Positions 16,265-27,535 of a stretch of 64,000 nucleotides of DNA are shown here, one piece after another. The position numbers were made by a program, and so were the translations under genes. How positions within the stretch are numbered: position 1 is the stretch's first letter; each line of letters begins with the position of its first letter. The notes beneath the pieces were generated by a model. The model had not been told where the DNA came from. It did not search any database and saw nothing but the letters and a program-made list of their open reading frames with translations. This DNA is from Seonamhaeicola algicola. Its GTDB lineage: Bacteria; Bacteroidota; Bacteroidia; Flavobacteriales; Flavobacteriaceae. Location of the stretch: contig NZ_VOSC01000007.1 of the NCBI RefSeq assembly GCF_007997385.1, forward strand, positions 62,001 to 126,000, in the 5' to 3' direction.

Positions 16265-18586
16265 TTAGTACATTAAGGTTTGCTTTAGGTTTTCTTCCAC
16301 TCTAATTTCACCAGAATTTTTAATCTCGTTATTAGCATGCGTATTGTTTTTTGCTCCCCAAAGTAGTGCAACTAACTTCACCTTATTATCTATAAATGTA
16401 TTGTTAGAAATAGCAACGTTAATGATTCCTCTGTGATTAATTAAAATGCCATTGTCTTCTTTAGCTCCACAATTTTTAAAAGTTGAATTTGAAACTTCTA
16501 AATTTCCGCCAATTGTAGATTCATCATAACCACCACGATAGTAATCAATCACGTTTTTATCTACATTAAGGAAATTACAGTTGGAAATAGTTAAATATTC
16601 GGTGTTATAATCACCTTTATCATTGGTTTCTTCAGATAACTCTAAACCATTTTTACAGTTTGAAATTGTGCTGTTTTGAAACGTAATACGTTCCGCAAAA
16701 GATTCTTTATAAACTTTTAATACGTAGTTGAAGTTATCCATCTTACAATCTGTAACCGCTAATAGAAAATGGTTGGACATATTTTCCTTTAAACTCGCAA
16801 AAGCATAGTTGGTTGCATTTCCTTGTAGTGTAACACCTTTAATCCATAAAAAACCTTTAGATTGCAACTCAAATAATGGTGTGTTTTCTTCTCCTGTATA
16901 ATTGATGATGGTGGTTACACGATCGTCCGAATTGATATTAAGTTTCTTATTAATTACTAAAGAAGCCTCTACATTATATGTGCCTGATTTTAGCTTAATG
17001 ATATCGAAATCTTTTGCTTCTTTAATCTTAGCAATTAATTCTTCCGTATTAGAAACTTCAAAAGTTGTTGGCTCTTTAGCTTCCACTTCGTTAGAAAACC
17101 AAGATGCGCCATATTTTGATTTATCTAAAATATTTGGGTTGTTTACATCTACACCAACTACTGCACCAACACTATTATTGTTGTTTCTTGAGTTACCAAA
17201 CAAGTCTTTTGTAATTGTGTTAAAATCGAATCCGTTATAAGGTTCTACACTAGATGGAATACCTGTTGGCAACCAAATGTTATCAGATATTTTTTTAAGT
17301 TCTAATGATGCTTCGGTTAATCCTCCATTATAATTGTTAAATGGTTTGCCTTGATTATCAATCACGTTATTTTTAAACAACACACCATCGGCTTTATCAT
17401 TTTCAATAACGATTTGCTCTAAACCTTCTTTGTTATAAACAATGTTATTGGCAACGGTAGTTCTAATTGCTCTTGCTGATCGAATTTCAGACTTTGGTAA
17501 AACATCGGCTTGTGCTAAATTTTGACCAACACCAAATTGCCAAGGTGAACTGCAATTAACATATGTATTGTAAGCTACAACTACATCTGTAACTTGGTTA
17601 TAGCGGTTTAATGGCGACTTTGGAATACCATTCATAACTGCCAACGGACTTCTAAAACTCTTTCCTTTTAAGTTGAAAAAATAGTTATTAGTTACCCAGT
17701 GACCTGTGTTTATAATTCTAATACCACCATAATTTTCGTTTACGCCATCACCTATAAAATAATTTCCATCGATAATAGAATAGTTTCCGTGACGAGTTAC
17801 TAATGAGCCTTCACTTTTGTAAAACACATTATTTCTGAACTCGTTAAAATTGGTTTTACTTGAAATGACTTCAACCTCGCCATTACATTCTTCAAATAAA
17901 TTATTAGCCACCAAGGTGTGACTTGGCGACATTGATGTATAACTATCTCCTAATTGAATAGTCTCACCACTAGGACCACCTTTTACTGGTCTTGGTCCAA
18001 AATGGTTATTAATGATTTTGTGATAATTATTAATACTTTCTACACCTGCAATACTAACTCTTACTGTTGGTCCTCGATTGGTTTTTCCTGCTATATAACA
18101 GTTACTAAGCTCGTTATGTCTTCCCCAAAAACGCACCCACAAATCGTCGTTATCTCGTTTTGGTTTATTAAAGTCTTCAATTACGCTATTTGTAAATTTA
18201 CAGTTGTTTGCAATCTCATCTAGAGTATCTTTATTGCTAATTTTAAAATCTACAACTGCACTTGATGGCGAAAAACCATTTCTAAAATACAGTCCGTCTA
18301 CCACTAAATATTCTCCACCAAATTTTAGATAAGATTGCCCTTCTATAAAAACTTTACCTGGTGTTTCTGCCTCTAAACTAATTGGCTTGTCCTTAGTACC
18401 TTTATTTCTAAATTTTATTTGAACATCTTTATAAGTACCATTTTTTAATGTAATAACATCTCCTGGTTGTGCTTTTGCTATTGCTGTGTATAGCGTAGTG
18501 TTATCATTTACTAAAATTTGCTTTTTTACTGCATTATTACATGAAAATAATAGTACGCTAAAAACCAACAATAAAATACGATTCAT
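16265..18586 (-). CDS. PL6 alginate lyase with two beta-helix domains, lipoprotein
   Basis: A 773-residue polysaccharide lyase of the chondroitinase-B/PL6 family. The lipoprotein signal ends LLFSCNN. The catalytic parallel beta-helix covers about 25-480, and a second beta-helix covers about 500-770, the layout of two-domain PL6 enzymes such as AlyGC. Catalytic Lys and Arg are visible in EVISSKTNF (K244) and LVTRHGNYS (R265). Their 21-residue spacing equals that of K220/R241 reported for AlyGC. It is the first gene of the lyase operon, under the perfect promoter and palindromic operator at 18711-18775. Exolytic, guluronate-leaning activity is a guess from the architecture. Confidence 0.93.
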   Translation of the reverse strand: MNRILLLVFSVLLFSCNNAVKKQILVNDNTTLYTAIAKAQPGDVITLKNGTYKDVQIKFRNKGTKDKPISLEAETPGKVFIEGQSYLKFGGEYLVVDGLYFRNGFSPSSAVVDFKISNKDTLDEIANNCKFTNSVIEDFNKPKRDNDDLWVRFWGRHNELSNCYIAGKTNRGPTVRVSIAGVESINNYHKIINNHFGPRPVKGGPSGETIQLGDSYTSMSPSHTLVANNLFEECNGEVEVISSKTNFNEFRNNVFYKSEGSLVTRHGNYSIIDGNYFIGDGVNENYGGIRIINTGHWVTNNYFFNLKGKSFRSPLAVMNGIPKSPLNRYNQVTDVVVAYNTYVNCSSPWQFGVGQNLAQADVLPKSEIRSARAIRTTVANNIVYNKEGLEQIVIENDKADGVLFKNNVIDNQGKPFNNYNGGLTEASLELKKISDNIWLPTGIPSSVEPYNGFDFNTITKDLFGNSRNNNNSVGAVVGVDVNNPNILDKSKYGASWFSNEVEAKEPTTFEVSNTEELIAKIKEAKDFDIIKLKSGTYNVEASLVINKKLNINSDDRVTTIINYTGEENTPLFELQSKGFLWIKGVTLQGNATNYAFASLKENMSNHFLLAVTDCKMDNFNYVLKVYKESFAERITFQNSTISNCKNGLELSEETNDKGDYNTEYLTISNCNFLNVDKNVIDYYRGGYDESTIGGNLEVSNSTFKNCGAKEDNGILINHRGIINVAISNNTFIDNKVKLVALLWGAKNNTHANNEIKNSGEIRVEENLKQTLMY

Positions 18587-18620
18587 AATATATGGTACTT
18601 TTAAATTTTAAGATGAAAAT

Positions 18621-18655
18621 AAAAGAAAGCCCTCAACCAAGAGAGACTTTCTTTT
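18621..18655 (-). promoter_or_regulatory. Hairpin in the PL6 operon leader
   Basis: Inverted arms of 11 bp (18621-18631 and 18645-18655, one wobble) form an A/T-rich stem in the 150 nt leader of the PL6 operon. On the minus strand it is followed by a T-rich tract (ATTTTC). It could be an attenuator, a weak terminator or an mRNA-stability element. The susC leader has a similar 11 bp stem with the same A4/T4 outer pairs. Confidence 0.45.
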
Positions 18656-18710
18656 AACAACTAAACAACTATTCAAAATATAATCAACTAAACTATAGTA
18701 TCATTTCGTC

Positions 18711-18746
18711 TGGAAAACCAAATTGGTAAACCAGATTGGTTTTCCA
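18711..18746. promoter_or_regulatory. 36 bp palindromic operator at the PL6 operon promoter
   Basis: Perfect 11 bp outer arms (TGGAAAACCAA and TTGGTTTTCCA) enclose an inner TTGGTAAACCA. The central 25 bp are identical to those of the element before susC. It begins at the -7 box of the promoter at 18745-18775 and covers the expected start site near 18738. This is a repressor-like position for a factor controlling both alginate units. Confidence 0.8.
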
Positions 18747-18775
18747 AAAATAGAAATAAATATTTATAAATCAAA
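18745..18775 (-). promoter_or_regulatory. Bacteroidota promoter for the alginate lyase operon
   Basis: On the minus strand this reads TTTG, 19 bp, TATTTTTG, a perfect TTTG-N19-TAnnTTTG promoter. It lies at exactly the same offset from its operator as the susC promoter does (both shifted by 11440 bp). Predicted start near 18738, about 150 nt before the PL6 ATG. Confidence 0.8.
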
Positions 18776-18816
18776 TTGTTTAACTTAAGAATTTAAAATA
18801 CGAATTGATAGATTAT

Positions 18817-18843
18817 AAAAAAAGCGCCCTTAAAAGGCGCTTT
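18817..18843 (-). terminator. Intrinsic terminator after the GH16 gene
   Basis: The 8 bp stem AAAGCGCC/GGCGCTTT (arms 18821-18828 and 18836-18843) is followed on the minus strand by seven T. It lies 27 bp beyond the GH16 stop and separates the galactan cluster from the alginate promoter region. Confidence 0.85.
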
Positions 18844-18869
18844 GAAACTTATATTTTGTTTTTATTTTA

Positions 18870-19742
18870 TTAATTAACCATTTTCCAAGTTCTTACCCAA
18901 TCATAACTAGTGGTTCTGTCTTCTGCTGAGTAATTCATACCGCCATCAGTTGGCACAGGGTTCCAATCATATGTTTCAACAACCATACGTAAGTGCATAG
19001 CAATATTATAATCGGCTGGTGGTGTAACTTTATTAACTAACTTACCATCTAAAAAGAATAATACTTCGTCTTTACTTTTCCACCAAACGCCGTATACGTG
19101 GTAGTCATCATAAACTTTTCCTCCTATTTGTCCGCTACTTTTATTTGAACCTTTTTCATAATCACATCCTTCAGGAATGTTTCTACTATGTGTATTTGAG
19201 TTCATTTTTTGATCAAAACCAATCATCCATTTAGCATCACTTACAATTTCACCAACACATTCTTGAATATCTAATTCTGTTGTCCTTTTGTCGCAACCTT
19301 TATTATCGCGCCCTTCATTTATTAACCAAAAGGTAGAAGACATGAATGTTTTATTTGCTTTCATTTTACATTCATAATACCCGTATGTCATACCTTCATA
19401 AGACCCCACATAACCACCACCGTGAGTAAATGTTTTCCCATTTTTTATAATGGGTTTTGCTAGTTTTTTTGTTGTAATTTGAAGTTTACCGTTTTTAACT
19501 TTTATATTTTCTGCTTGAAATAGTCCTGGTGCTCTACCAATCCAGCCTTGACCCGAAATTTGCCATTTATTTTCATTAACTTTTTTACCGTTGAATTCAT
19601 CGGACATGTTTTTTACTAATTTCCATTTACCGCCAGTAGGTTTAGGGTCTTGCCCTTTTAAAAAGTAAGGTGCTTTTTGGGCATTAATTGATGTTGCAAA
19701 AACTAATAGTGTAAATAGTGTAAGGTGCTTAAATAATTTCAT
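18870..19742 (-). CDS. GH16 agarase/porphyranase-type endo-galactanase
   Basis: A secreted GH16 beta-jelly-roll enzyme of about 290 residues. I set the start at the Met at 19740-19742, which begins a normal signal peptide ending TSINAQ. The catalytic ExDxxE motif is TELDIQECVGE; DEFNG near the N-terminus and TTSYDWVRTWKMV at the C-terminus are typical of algal-galactan GH16 enzymes. PVPTDGGMNY near the end is also seen in beta-agarases. It has no extra binding module. It is the last gene before the terminator and is co-oriented with GH29, GH30 and GH2. I expect endo-cleavage of agarose or porphyran; which one cannot be settled by eye. Confidence 0.87.
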   Translation of the reverse strand: MKLFKHLTLFTLLVFATSINAQKAPYFLKGQDPKPTGGKWKLVKNMSDEFNGKKVNENKWQISGQGWIGRAPGLFQAENIKVKNGKLQITTKKLAKPIIKNGKTFTHGGGYVGSYEGMTYGYYECKMKANKTFMSSTFWLINEGRDNKGCDKRTTELDIQECVGEIVSDAKWMIGFDQKMNSNTHSRNIPEGCDYEKGSNKSSGQIGGKVYDDYHVYGVWWKSKDEVLFFLDGKLVNKVTPPADYNIAMHLRMVVETYDWNPVPTDGGMNYSAEDRTTSYDWVRTWKMVN

Positions 19743-19850
19743 GTTGTTTATTAAATGTTTCAACCAAAATTATCTAAACACCTTGTAATACTTAACAACA
19801 AATGTTTTACTTAAAAGAACAAATGTGCTATATGAAGCTTTTATTATAAT

Positions 19851-21380
19851 TTACTCTAATTCAAACTTAAAAACTGTTGCTAATTCATTTAAATCTTGGT
19901 TGGGTATTGTTAAAAAGAAATCGCCCGAGGTTAATTCCCATGCAACATTAACATTAGAACCTAATAGGCTTATATTCTTAATTTTTGAAGGAGGTATATT
20001 ACGATGATAGCCTCCAATTGACCGTAGAGAAATGCGTTTACCTGCTTCTGGTTTTCCTAAGAAGAAAACATACATAGCTTTTTTATTTTTTGCTACTGTA
20101 AAGCGCACATCATTGGCTGTATAATTAACCGTAGCCGATTGCCCTCCATGATGCCCATCGCCTGCACTGGCAGTTCCATAACCAAAAATTGTGTGCGGAC
20201 GTGTACCGTAAACAGCTTCACCATGTATTTTCATCCAATTACCTATATCTTTTAAAACAGCGCGTTGTGCTTCATTAATTACACCATCGGCAGTTGGTGA
20301 AACATTTAATAAAACTACACCATTTTTGCTCCAAACATCAATCATGTTTCGTATTACTAAATCGGCGCTTTTATAAGGGTGCCCTTCTACATACATCCAA
20401 CGGCTCTTTCCTAGTGTAATATCAGTCATCCAAGGTGTGGGCCATGAGTCTCTTCGACCCCCTTGTTCATAATCTAAAACACTATATTCTAATGGTAAAT
20501 CATCTTGTTTATGGGCTAACATAACCTCTTTGTTTTGTTTTAAACCATTATTAAAATGATGAGCAGCCATTTCATTTCGCATGTTTTCAGGTATCAAATT
20601 TAACCAAGAGTCATACCATAAAATGTCTGGACTGTATTTATCAACAACTTCATTTACTTGATCTAGCCAATATTGATTAAAGACATCAATAGTATCAAAA
20701 TTACCAAACAGTTTACGTAATTTTGGATCTGTGGTTGCTGTTGGTAGGTCTGGGTGGTATGGGTAATGACTATCATAGGCTATTTTCCACATTTCGGGTT
20801 TATCTTTGTTTCTTTGTCCGTTACGGGCATGATGAAATGTTGCTATAGTTTTTAAACCTTTACTTTTAAGCGAATTAAAAATATCACCTAAAATATCGCG
20901 CTTTGGGCCCATATGGGCGGCATTCCAAGGGTTTACTTCGCTATCCCACATTGCAAAACCGTCATGATGTTGGGCTACCGGACCTGCAAATTTTGCGCCT
21001 GTTTGTTTAAATAATTCTGCCCAATTATCCGGATCAAATTGTGAGGCTTTAAACATTGGTATAAAATCTTCATACCCAAACTCATGTATACTACCATATG
21101 TTTTTTCATGATGCTTACGTACTTTATTATTGTCTTTATACATATTATGAGGGTACCACGCACTACCAAAAGCAGGCACACTGTATGGCCCCCAATGAAA
21201 ATACATACCCAATTTGGCATCAGCAAACCACTCTGGAGCGGCTCCATGTTTTTTTAACGATTCAAAATTTGGCTGATACTCTGTTGTTTGTTGCTTACTT
21301 TGATCTACTTGTTCTACTTGATCTTTACATGCTAAAAAGCAAAGCATTAGCATTAACAACAATAAATTTAGTATTTTCAT
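19851..21380 (-). CDS. GH29 alpha-L-fucosidase/alpha-L-galactosidase, lipoprotein
   Basis: A 509-residue GH29 enzyme with lipoprotein signal (LMLCFLACKDQ). Family features are KLGMYFHWGPYSVPAFGSAW, QHHDGFAMWDS and the nucleophile segment PDILWYDSW, with Asp as the expected nucleophile. A C-terminal beta-sandwich begins around 400. GH29 contains fucosidases and, in porphyran-degrading marine and gut Bacteroidota, exo-alpha-L-galactosidases. With GH16, GH117 and sulfatases around it, alpha-L-galactosidase on porphyran oligosaccharide is the more attractive reading, but this is inference. The 87 bp gap to the GH16 gene holds two AACAAATG boxes 21 bp apart (19797 and 19818). Confidence 0.87.
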   Translation of the reverse strand: MKILNLLLLMLMLCFLACKDQVEQVDQSKQQTTEYQPNFESLKKHGAAPEWFADAKLGMYFHWGPYSVPAFGSAWYPHNMYKDNNKVRKHHEKTYGSIHEFGYEDFIPMFKASQFDPDNWAELFKQTGAKFAGPVAQHHDGFAMWDSEVNPWNAAHMGPKRDILGDIFNSLKSKGLKTIATFHHARNGQRNKDKPEMWKIAYDSHYPYHPDLPTATTDPKLRKLFGNFDTIDVFNQYWLDQVNEVVDKYSPDILWYDSWLNLIPENMRNEMAAHHFNNGLKQNKEVMLAHKQDDLPLEYSVLDYEQGGRRDSWPTPWMTDITLGKSRWMYVEGHPYKSADLVIRNMIDVWSKNGVVLLNVSPTADGVINEAQRAVLKDIGNWMKIHGEAVYGTRPHTIFGYGTASAGDGHHGGQSATVNYTANDVRFTVAKNKKAMYVFFLGKPEAGKRISLRSIGGYHRNIPPSKIKNISLLGSNVNVAWELTSGDFFLTIPNQDLNELATVFKFELE

Positions 21381-21440
21381 TGATTAGTTATTATGTATTA
21401 ATATTAGCTCATTTAAACCTATTTTATACCACAGTTATAT

Positions 21441-22829
21441 TTAGTTAATTATAACACCTGTTATTGCTTTTGATGGAGCATTTACTTTTATGATTTCATT
21501 ACCTACTACTAATTGAAAAACACCATTGGTTTCTTCAGTATTTTGAAATAATACCTTTATACTTCCATTAGGTGATTGTACGGTAATTACGGGGTGTTTA
21601 TTCCCTCTATTTACAGATGCTATTCTAACGTCTCCTGGCTGTATAAATTTGCTTATTATGTACATAGCATTATAATCTGGATTATATTGTACCGCTCCTG
21701 TTTTAAGGTTTATATTTAGTAATGAGTTTTGTGTCCAGCCCCAACCACTTTTAGTAGTTTCATTTAAAATCATGTTCCAATAAGTAAAGGTTGTACTACC
21801 ACTATTAATGTAGCTAGCTACTTCTTCTAAACGGTGTTGCGCCTGTTCTGAGGTGTTTTTACCGTTATAGCAATGTCCTTCAGTATGAAAAATTGAAAGA
21901 TTTGGTATTAAAGTGCGTGCATCGTTAATTATTTTAGGCTCAGTATACTGAATACCTACACCATTAACACCTTCTAAATTTTCGCATTGTAAAAAATCCA
22001 TTAAATCCATTTGATTAGCAGCCCTAAACGTTCCTGCAAAAATTTTAGTATTAAGTGCATTATTTTTAAAAGCAGATGCCAAATAGTTATTAGCAAAATA
22101 AACCATATCCTTTGCTGGAAAAACACAACTTGGGTATTTAGTGTCTGCATCATTTTCATTTTGAATACAAATACGATTTATTTTAACACCTTCATTTTCA
22201 TAACTTTGCACATACTTTACAAAATAATTCGCATAGGTTTTATAAGTTAGAGCATCTGTTTTTATTTTATTACCAACCTTTTGTAATCCTATCATTTTAC
22301 CACTTTCTTTCATCCAACCTGGTGGGCTCCATGGTGATGCAAACAATGTTAAAGTAGGGTTAATTTTCAGAGCACTTTTTATATACGGCAGTACATATTT
22401 TTTATCTCTTTCAATTGAAAAGTGTTTAAGTTCGAAATCATTTGGTACTTCGGCATAACTGTAAGCATCAATACCAAAATCACTAGCGCCAATGGCTGTT
22501 CTGCAAAAAGTAAAAGCCGCTTTATCTTTTGAAAACAGATTAGTCATTATGTTTTTTTGTGCATTTTTAGGAAGTGATAATAATGCTTTCCCGCCTATTT
22601 CATTAAAAGCACCCCCAATACCTTCAATTGTTTGAAATTTTACTTGAGGCTGTAGGTAAATATAATTGTTCCATTTAGCCTTTTTCCCTTCGGTATCATT
22701 ATCAACTTTAAACAAAGGATTTGCCATACCATTATCTAATTTCACAGCCCAAACTTCTATATTATTTGACTGTTGTGCATTTAATATTGCTACAACAAAA
22801 AATGCTAATACACGTATTTTAATTTTCAT
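21441..22829 (-). CDS. GH30 family glycosidase
   Basis: A secreted 462-residue GH30 enzyme (signal ending AILNAQ) with a TIM barrel and a C-terminal beta-domain (about 390-462). Motifs are GIGGAFNEIGG near residue 70, FASPWSPPGWMK, the acid/base segment ICIQNENDAD and the nucleophile segment IFHTEGHC. The acid/base is followed by Asn-Asp where many GH30 enzymes have Pro. Family activities include beta-glucosidase, beta-xylanase, beta-1,6-glucanase and beta-galactosidase, so the bond cleaved is open. It starts 2 bp after the GH2 stop, which suggests translational coupling. A side-chain or exo-acting role in galactan breakdown is inferred. Confidence 0.85.
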   Translation of the reverse strand: MKIKIRVLAFFVVAILNAQQSNNIEVWAVKLDNGMANPLFKVDNDTEGKKAKWNNYIYLQPQVKFQTIEGIGGAFNEIGGKALLSLPKNAQKNIMTNLFSKDKAAFTFCRTAIGASDFGIDAYSYAEVPNDFELKHFSIERDKKYVLPYIKSALKINPTLTLFASPWSPPGWMKESGKMIGLQKVGNKIKTDALTYKTYANYFVKYVQSYENEGVKINRICIQNENDADTKYPSCVFPAKDMVYFANNYLASAFKNNALNTKIFAGTFRAANQMDLMDFLQCENLEGVNGVGIQYTEPKIINDARTLIPNLSIFHTEGHCYNGKNTSEQAQHRLEEVASYINSGSTTFTYWNMILNETTKSGWGWTQNSLLNINLKTGAVQYNPDYNAMYIISKFIQPGDVRIASVNRGNKHPVITVQSPNGSIKVLFQNTEETNGVFQLVVGNEIIKVNAPSKAITGVIIN

Positions 22830-22831
22830 AA

Positions 22832-26077
<3,246 letters not shown>

Positions 26078-26146
26078 TTATAAAGAAAAAACACAGGTTT
26101 TATATAGGTTAATATAAATGTAACCTAAGCTTTATTGTTCAGGTAC

Positions 26147-26177
26147 AACAAATGAATATTACTAGGCAACATTTGTT
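26147..26177. promoter_or_regulatory. AACAAATG inverted repeat upstream of GH2
   Basis: Perfect 8 bp arms AACAAATG (26147-26154) and CATTTGTT (26170-26177), centres 23 bp apart, lie in the 149 bp gap between GH117 and GH2. The same 8-mer occurs twice as a direct repeat in the 19764-19850 gap. It may be a regulator site for an internal promoter. No consensus Bacteroidota promoter was found beside it. Confidence 0.4.
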
Positions 26178-26223
26178 CTATCTGGAAAAAATATTACTAC
26201 TAGTATATTTAAAGTAAAGTTAT

Positions 26224-27528
26224 TTAGTGTGCTTTTAAAGCCTCTGTTTGCTTTTTTATGCGTTCTTTTTGCTGGCCAGTTAAACCAAATTTATATAAGT
26301 ATTCTGGCCTGTAATGTATGTAATGGTCTTTCATTTTTTGATCATCAATATCCTGACTCAAATCACAATCAAAACGCACCAAAATGGTATGCCTCCAATT
26401 GCCACCAGCATTAATTACATGCGATAAGCCCCAAGTAATACCACGGCCATCTTTTGTATTTGTAAACGCATCTGGTACAAATGGGCCAGCAGCAATAGGT
26501 AACATTTCAGTTATTGATGCAATATCAAAATTAACCCAATCTTTGGCATATTGTATGGTATTATGTTCTTGTCCGTCACGTTGTACAATAGCAGCAACAC
26601 CTTCTTTAAAAGGAAACAAAGTAGTTTCATGACCAGAATTGATTACGGGATTCAATGGGTGCTTTACAAATGGCCCTAGTGGATCATTGGCAATAGCAAG
26701 ACCTTGCATTCTTATTTTTGAAGGTTTGAATTCCTTACGTTTATCAAAATCGCCTTTATAATACAAATAGATTTTACCATCATGAACTAACGGATATGGG
26801 TCGTGAATTGAGTACTGATCCCAAGAACCTTCTGACCCGTTGGGTAACACCACTTTTCCTGTATGATGCCAAGGTCCATCTGGTGAATCTGCCCAAGCTA
26901 CTGAAACCGGACAAAAATCGCCTCGTAATCCGCTAGCTTCCATAAACGCTTGAAAGTATAAATAATATTTACCTTTCCATTTTAATATATCGGTTGTAGT
27001 AACTGATCTCCATCCTGGTTGTGGTTTTGGTGGGCGTGGTACTGCTATACCTTGTTCTTCCCAAGTAAAACCGTCTTTTGATGTAGCATACCAAATATCG
27101 GCCAAATCCCAATCGCTAGACGGAATAACATTGGTAGCTTCTTTAGCATTTGCCATTCCTACGGGTTTTACTGGGCTTTTTCTACCTGTATACCACACGT
27201 AATATTTACCGTTTTCAAAAATTACTTTTGAAGGATCGCGTCTTGTTATAGTGCCATCGCCGTTATTGTAATCAAACCCTTTTAATTTGGTGTATTTAAA
27301 CTGCGAATATAACTCTGATGCCTCAGGGCGAATATGCTCGTAAGCATCATAATTTCGTTCTACTGCTTTACTTAATGGTCTGTTTGGTTTTTCTTCAGGT
27401 ATTAAAAAAGGAAACTCGTTTTTAGAGTTTAATTTTTCACTTTCATTTTCGCCTTGTTTGATTTTTACACTATTCTCACATGAGAAAAGCATAAAACAAA
27501 CTAAGGTTAGTACAATGGTGTGCTTCAT
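26224..27528 (-). CDS. GH117 alpha-1,3-(3,6-anhydro)-L-galactosidase, lipoprotein
   Basis: A 434-residue five-bladed beta-propeller of the GH117 family, which cleaves the anhydro-L-galactose end off neoagaro-oligosaccharides. The lipoprotein signal is CFMLFSCENS. An N-terminal helical segment (PLSKAVERNYDAYEHIRPEA) is typical of the family. Candidate catalytic residues match AhgA-like enzymes: Asp98 (RRDPSKVIFENG), Asp243 (IHDPYPLVHDG) and His300 (NSGHETTLFPF). The length is close to characterized members. It sits 7 bp after the beta-helix gene. A paralogue lies at 41885. This family is the best single marker for agar-type substrate in the cluster. Confidence 0.9.
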   Translation of the reverse strand: MKHTIVLTLVCFMLFSCENSVKIKQGENESEKLNSKNEFPFLIPEEKPNRPLSKAVERNYDAYEHIRPEASELYSQFKYTKLKGFDYNNGDGTITRRDPSKVIFENGKYYVWYTGRKSPVKPVGMANAKEATNVIPSSDWDLADIWYATSKDGFTWEEQGIAVPRPPKPQPGWRSVTTTDILKWKGKYYLYFQAFMEASGLRGDFCPVSVAWADSPDGPWHHTGKVVLPNGSEGSWDQYSIHDPYPLVHDGKIYLYYKGDFDKRKEFKPSKIRMQGLAIANDPLGPFVKHPLNPVINSGHETTLFPFKEGVAAIVQRDGQEHNTIQYAKDWVNFDIASITEMLPIAAGPFVPDAFTNTKDGRGITWGLSHVINAGGNWRHTILVRFDCDLSQDIDDQKMKDHYIHYRPEYLYKFGLTGQQKERIKKQTEALKAH

Positions 27529-27535
27529 TGTGTTT

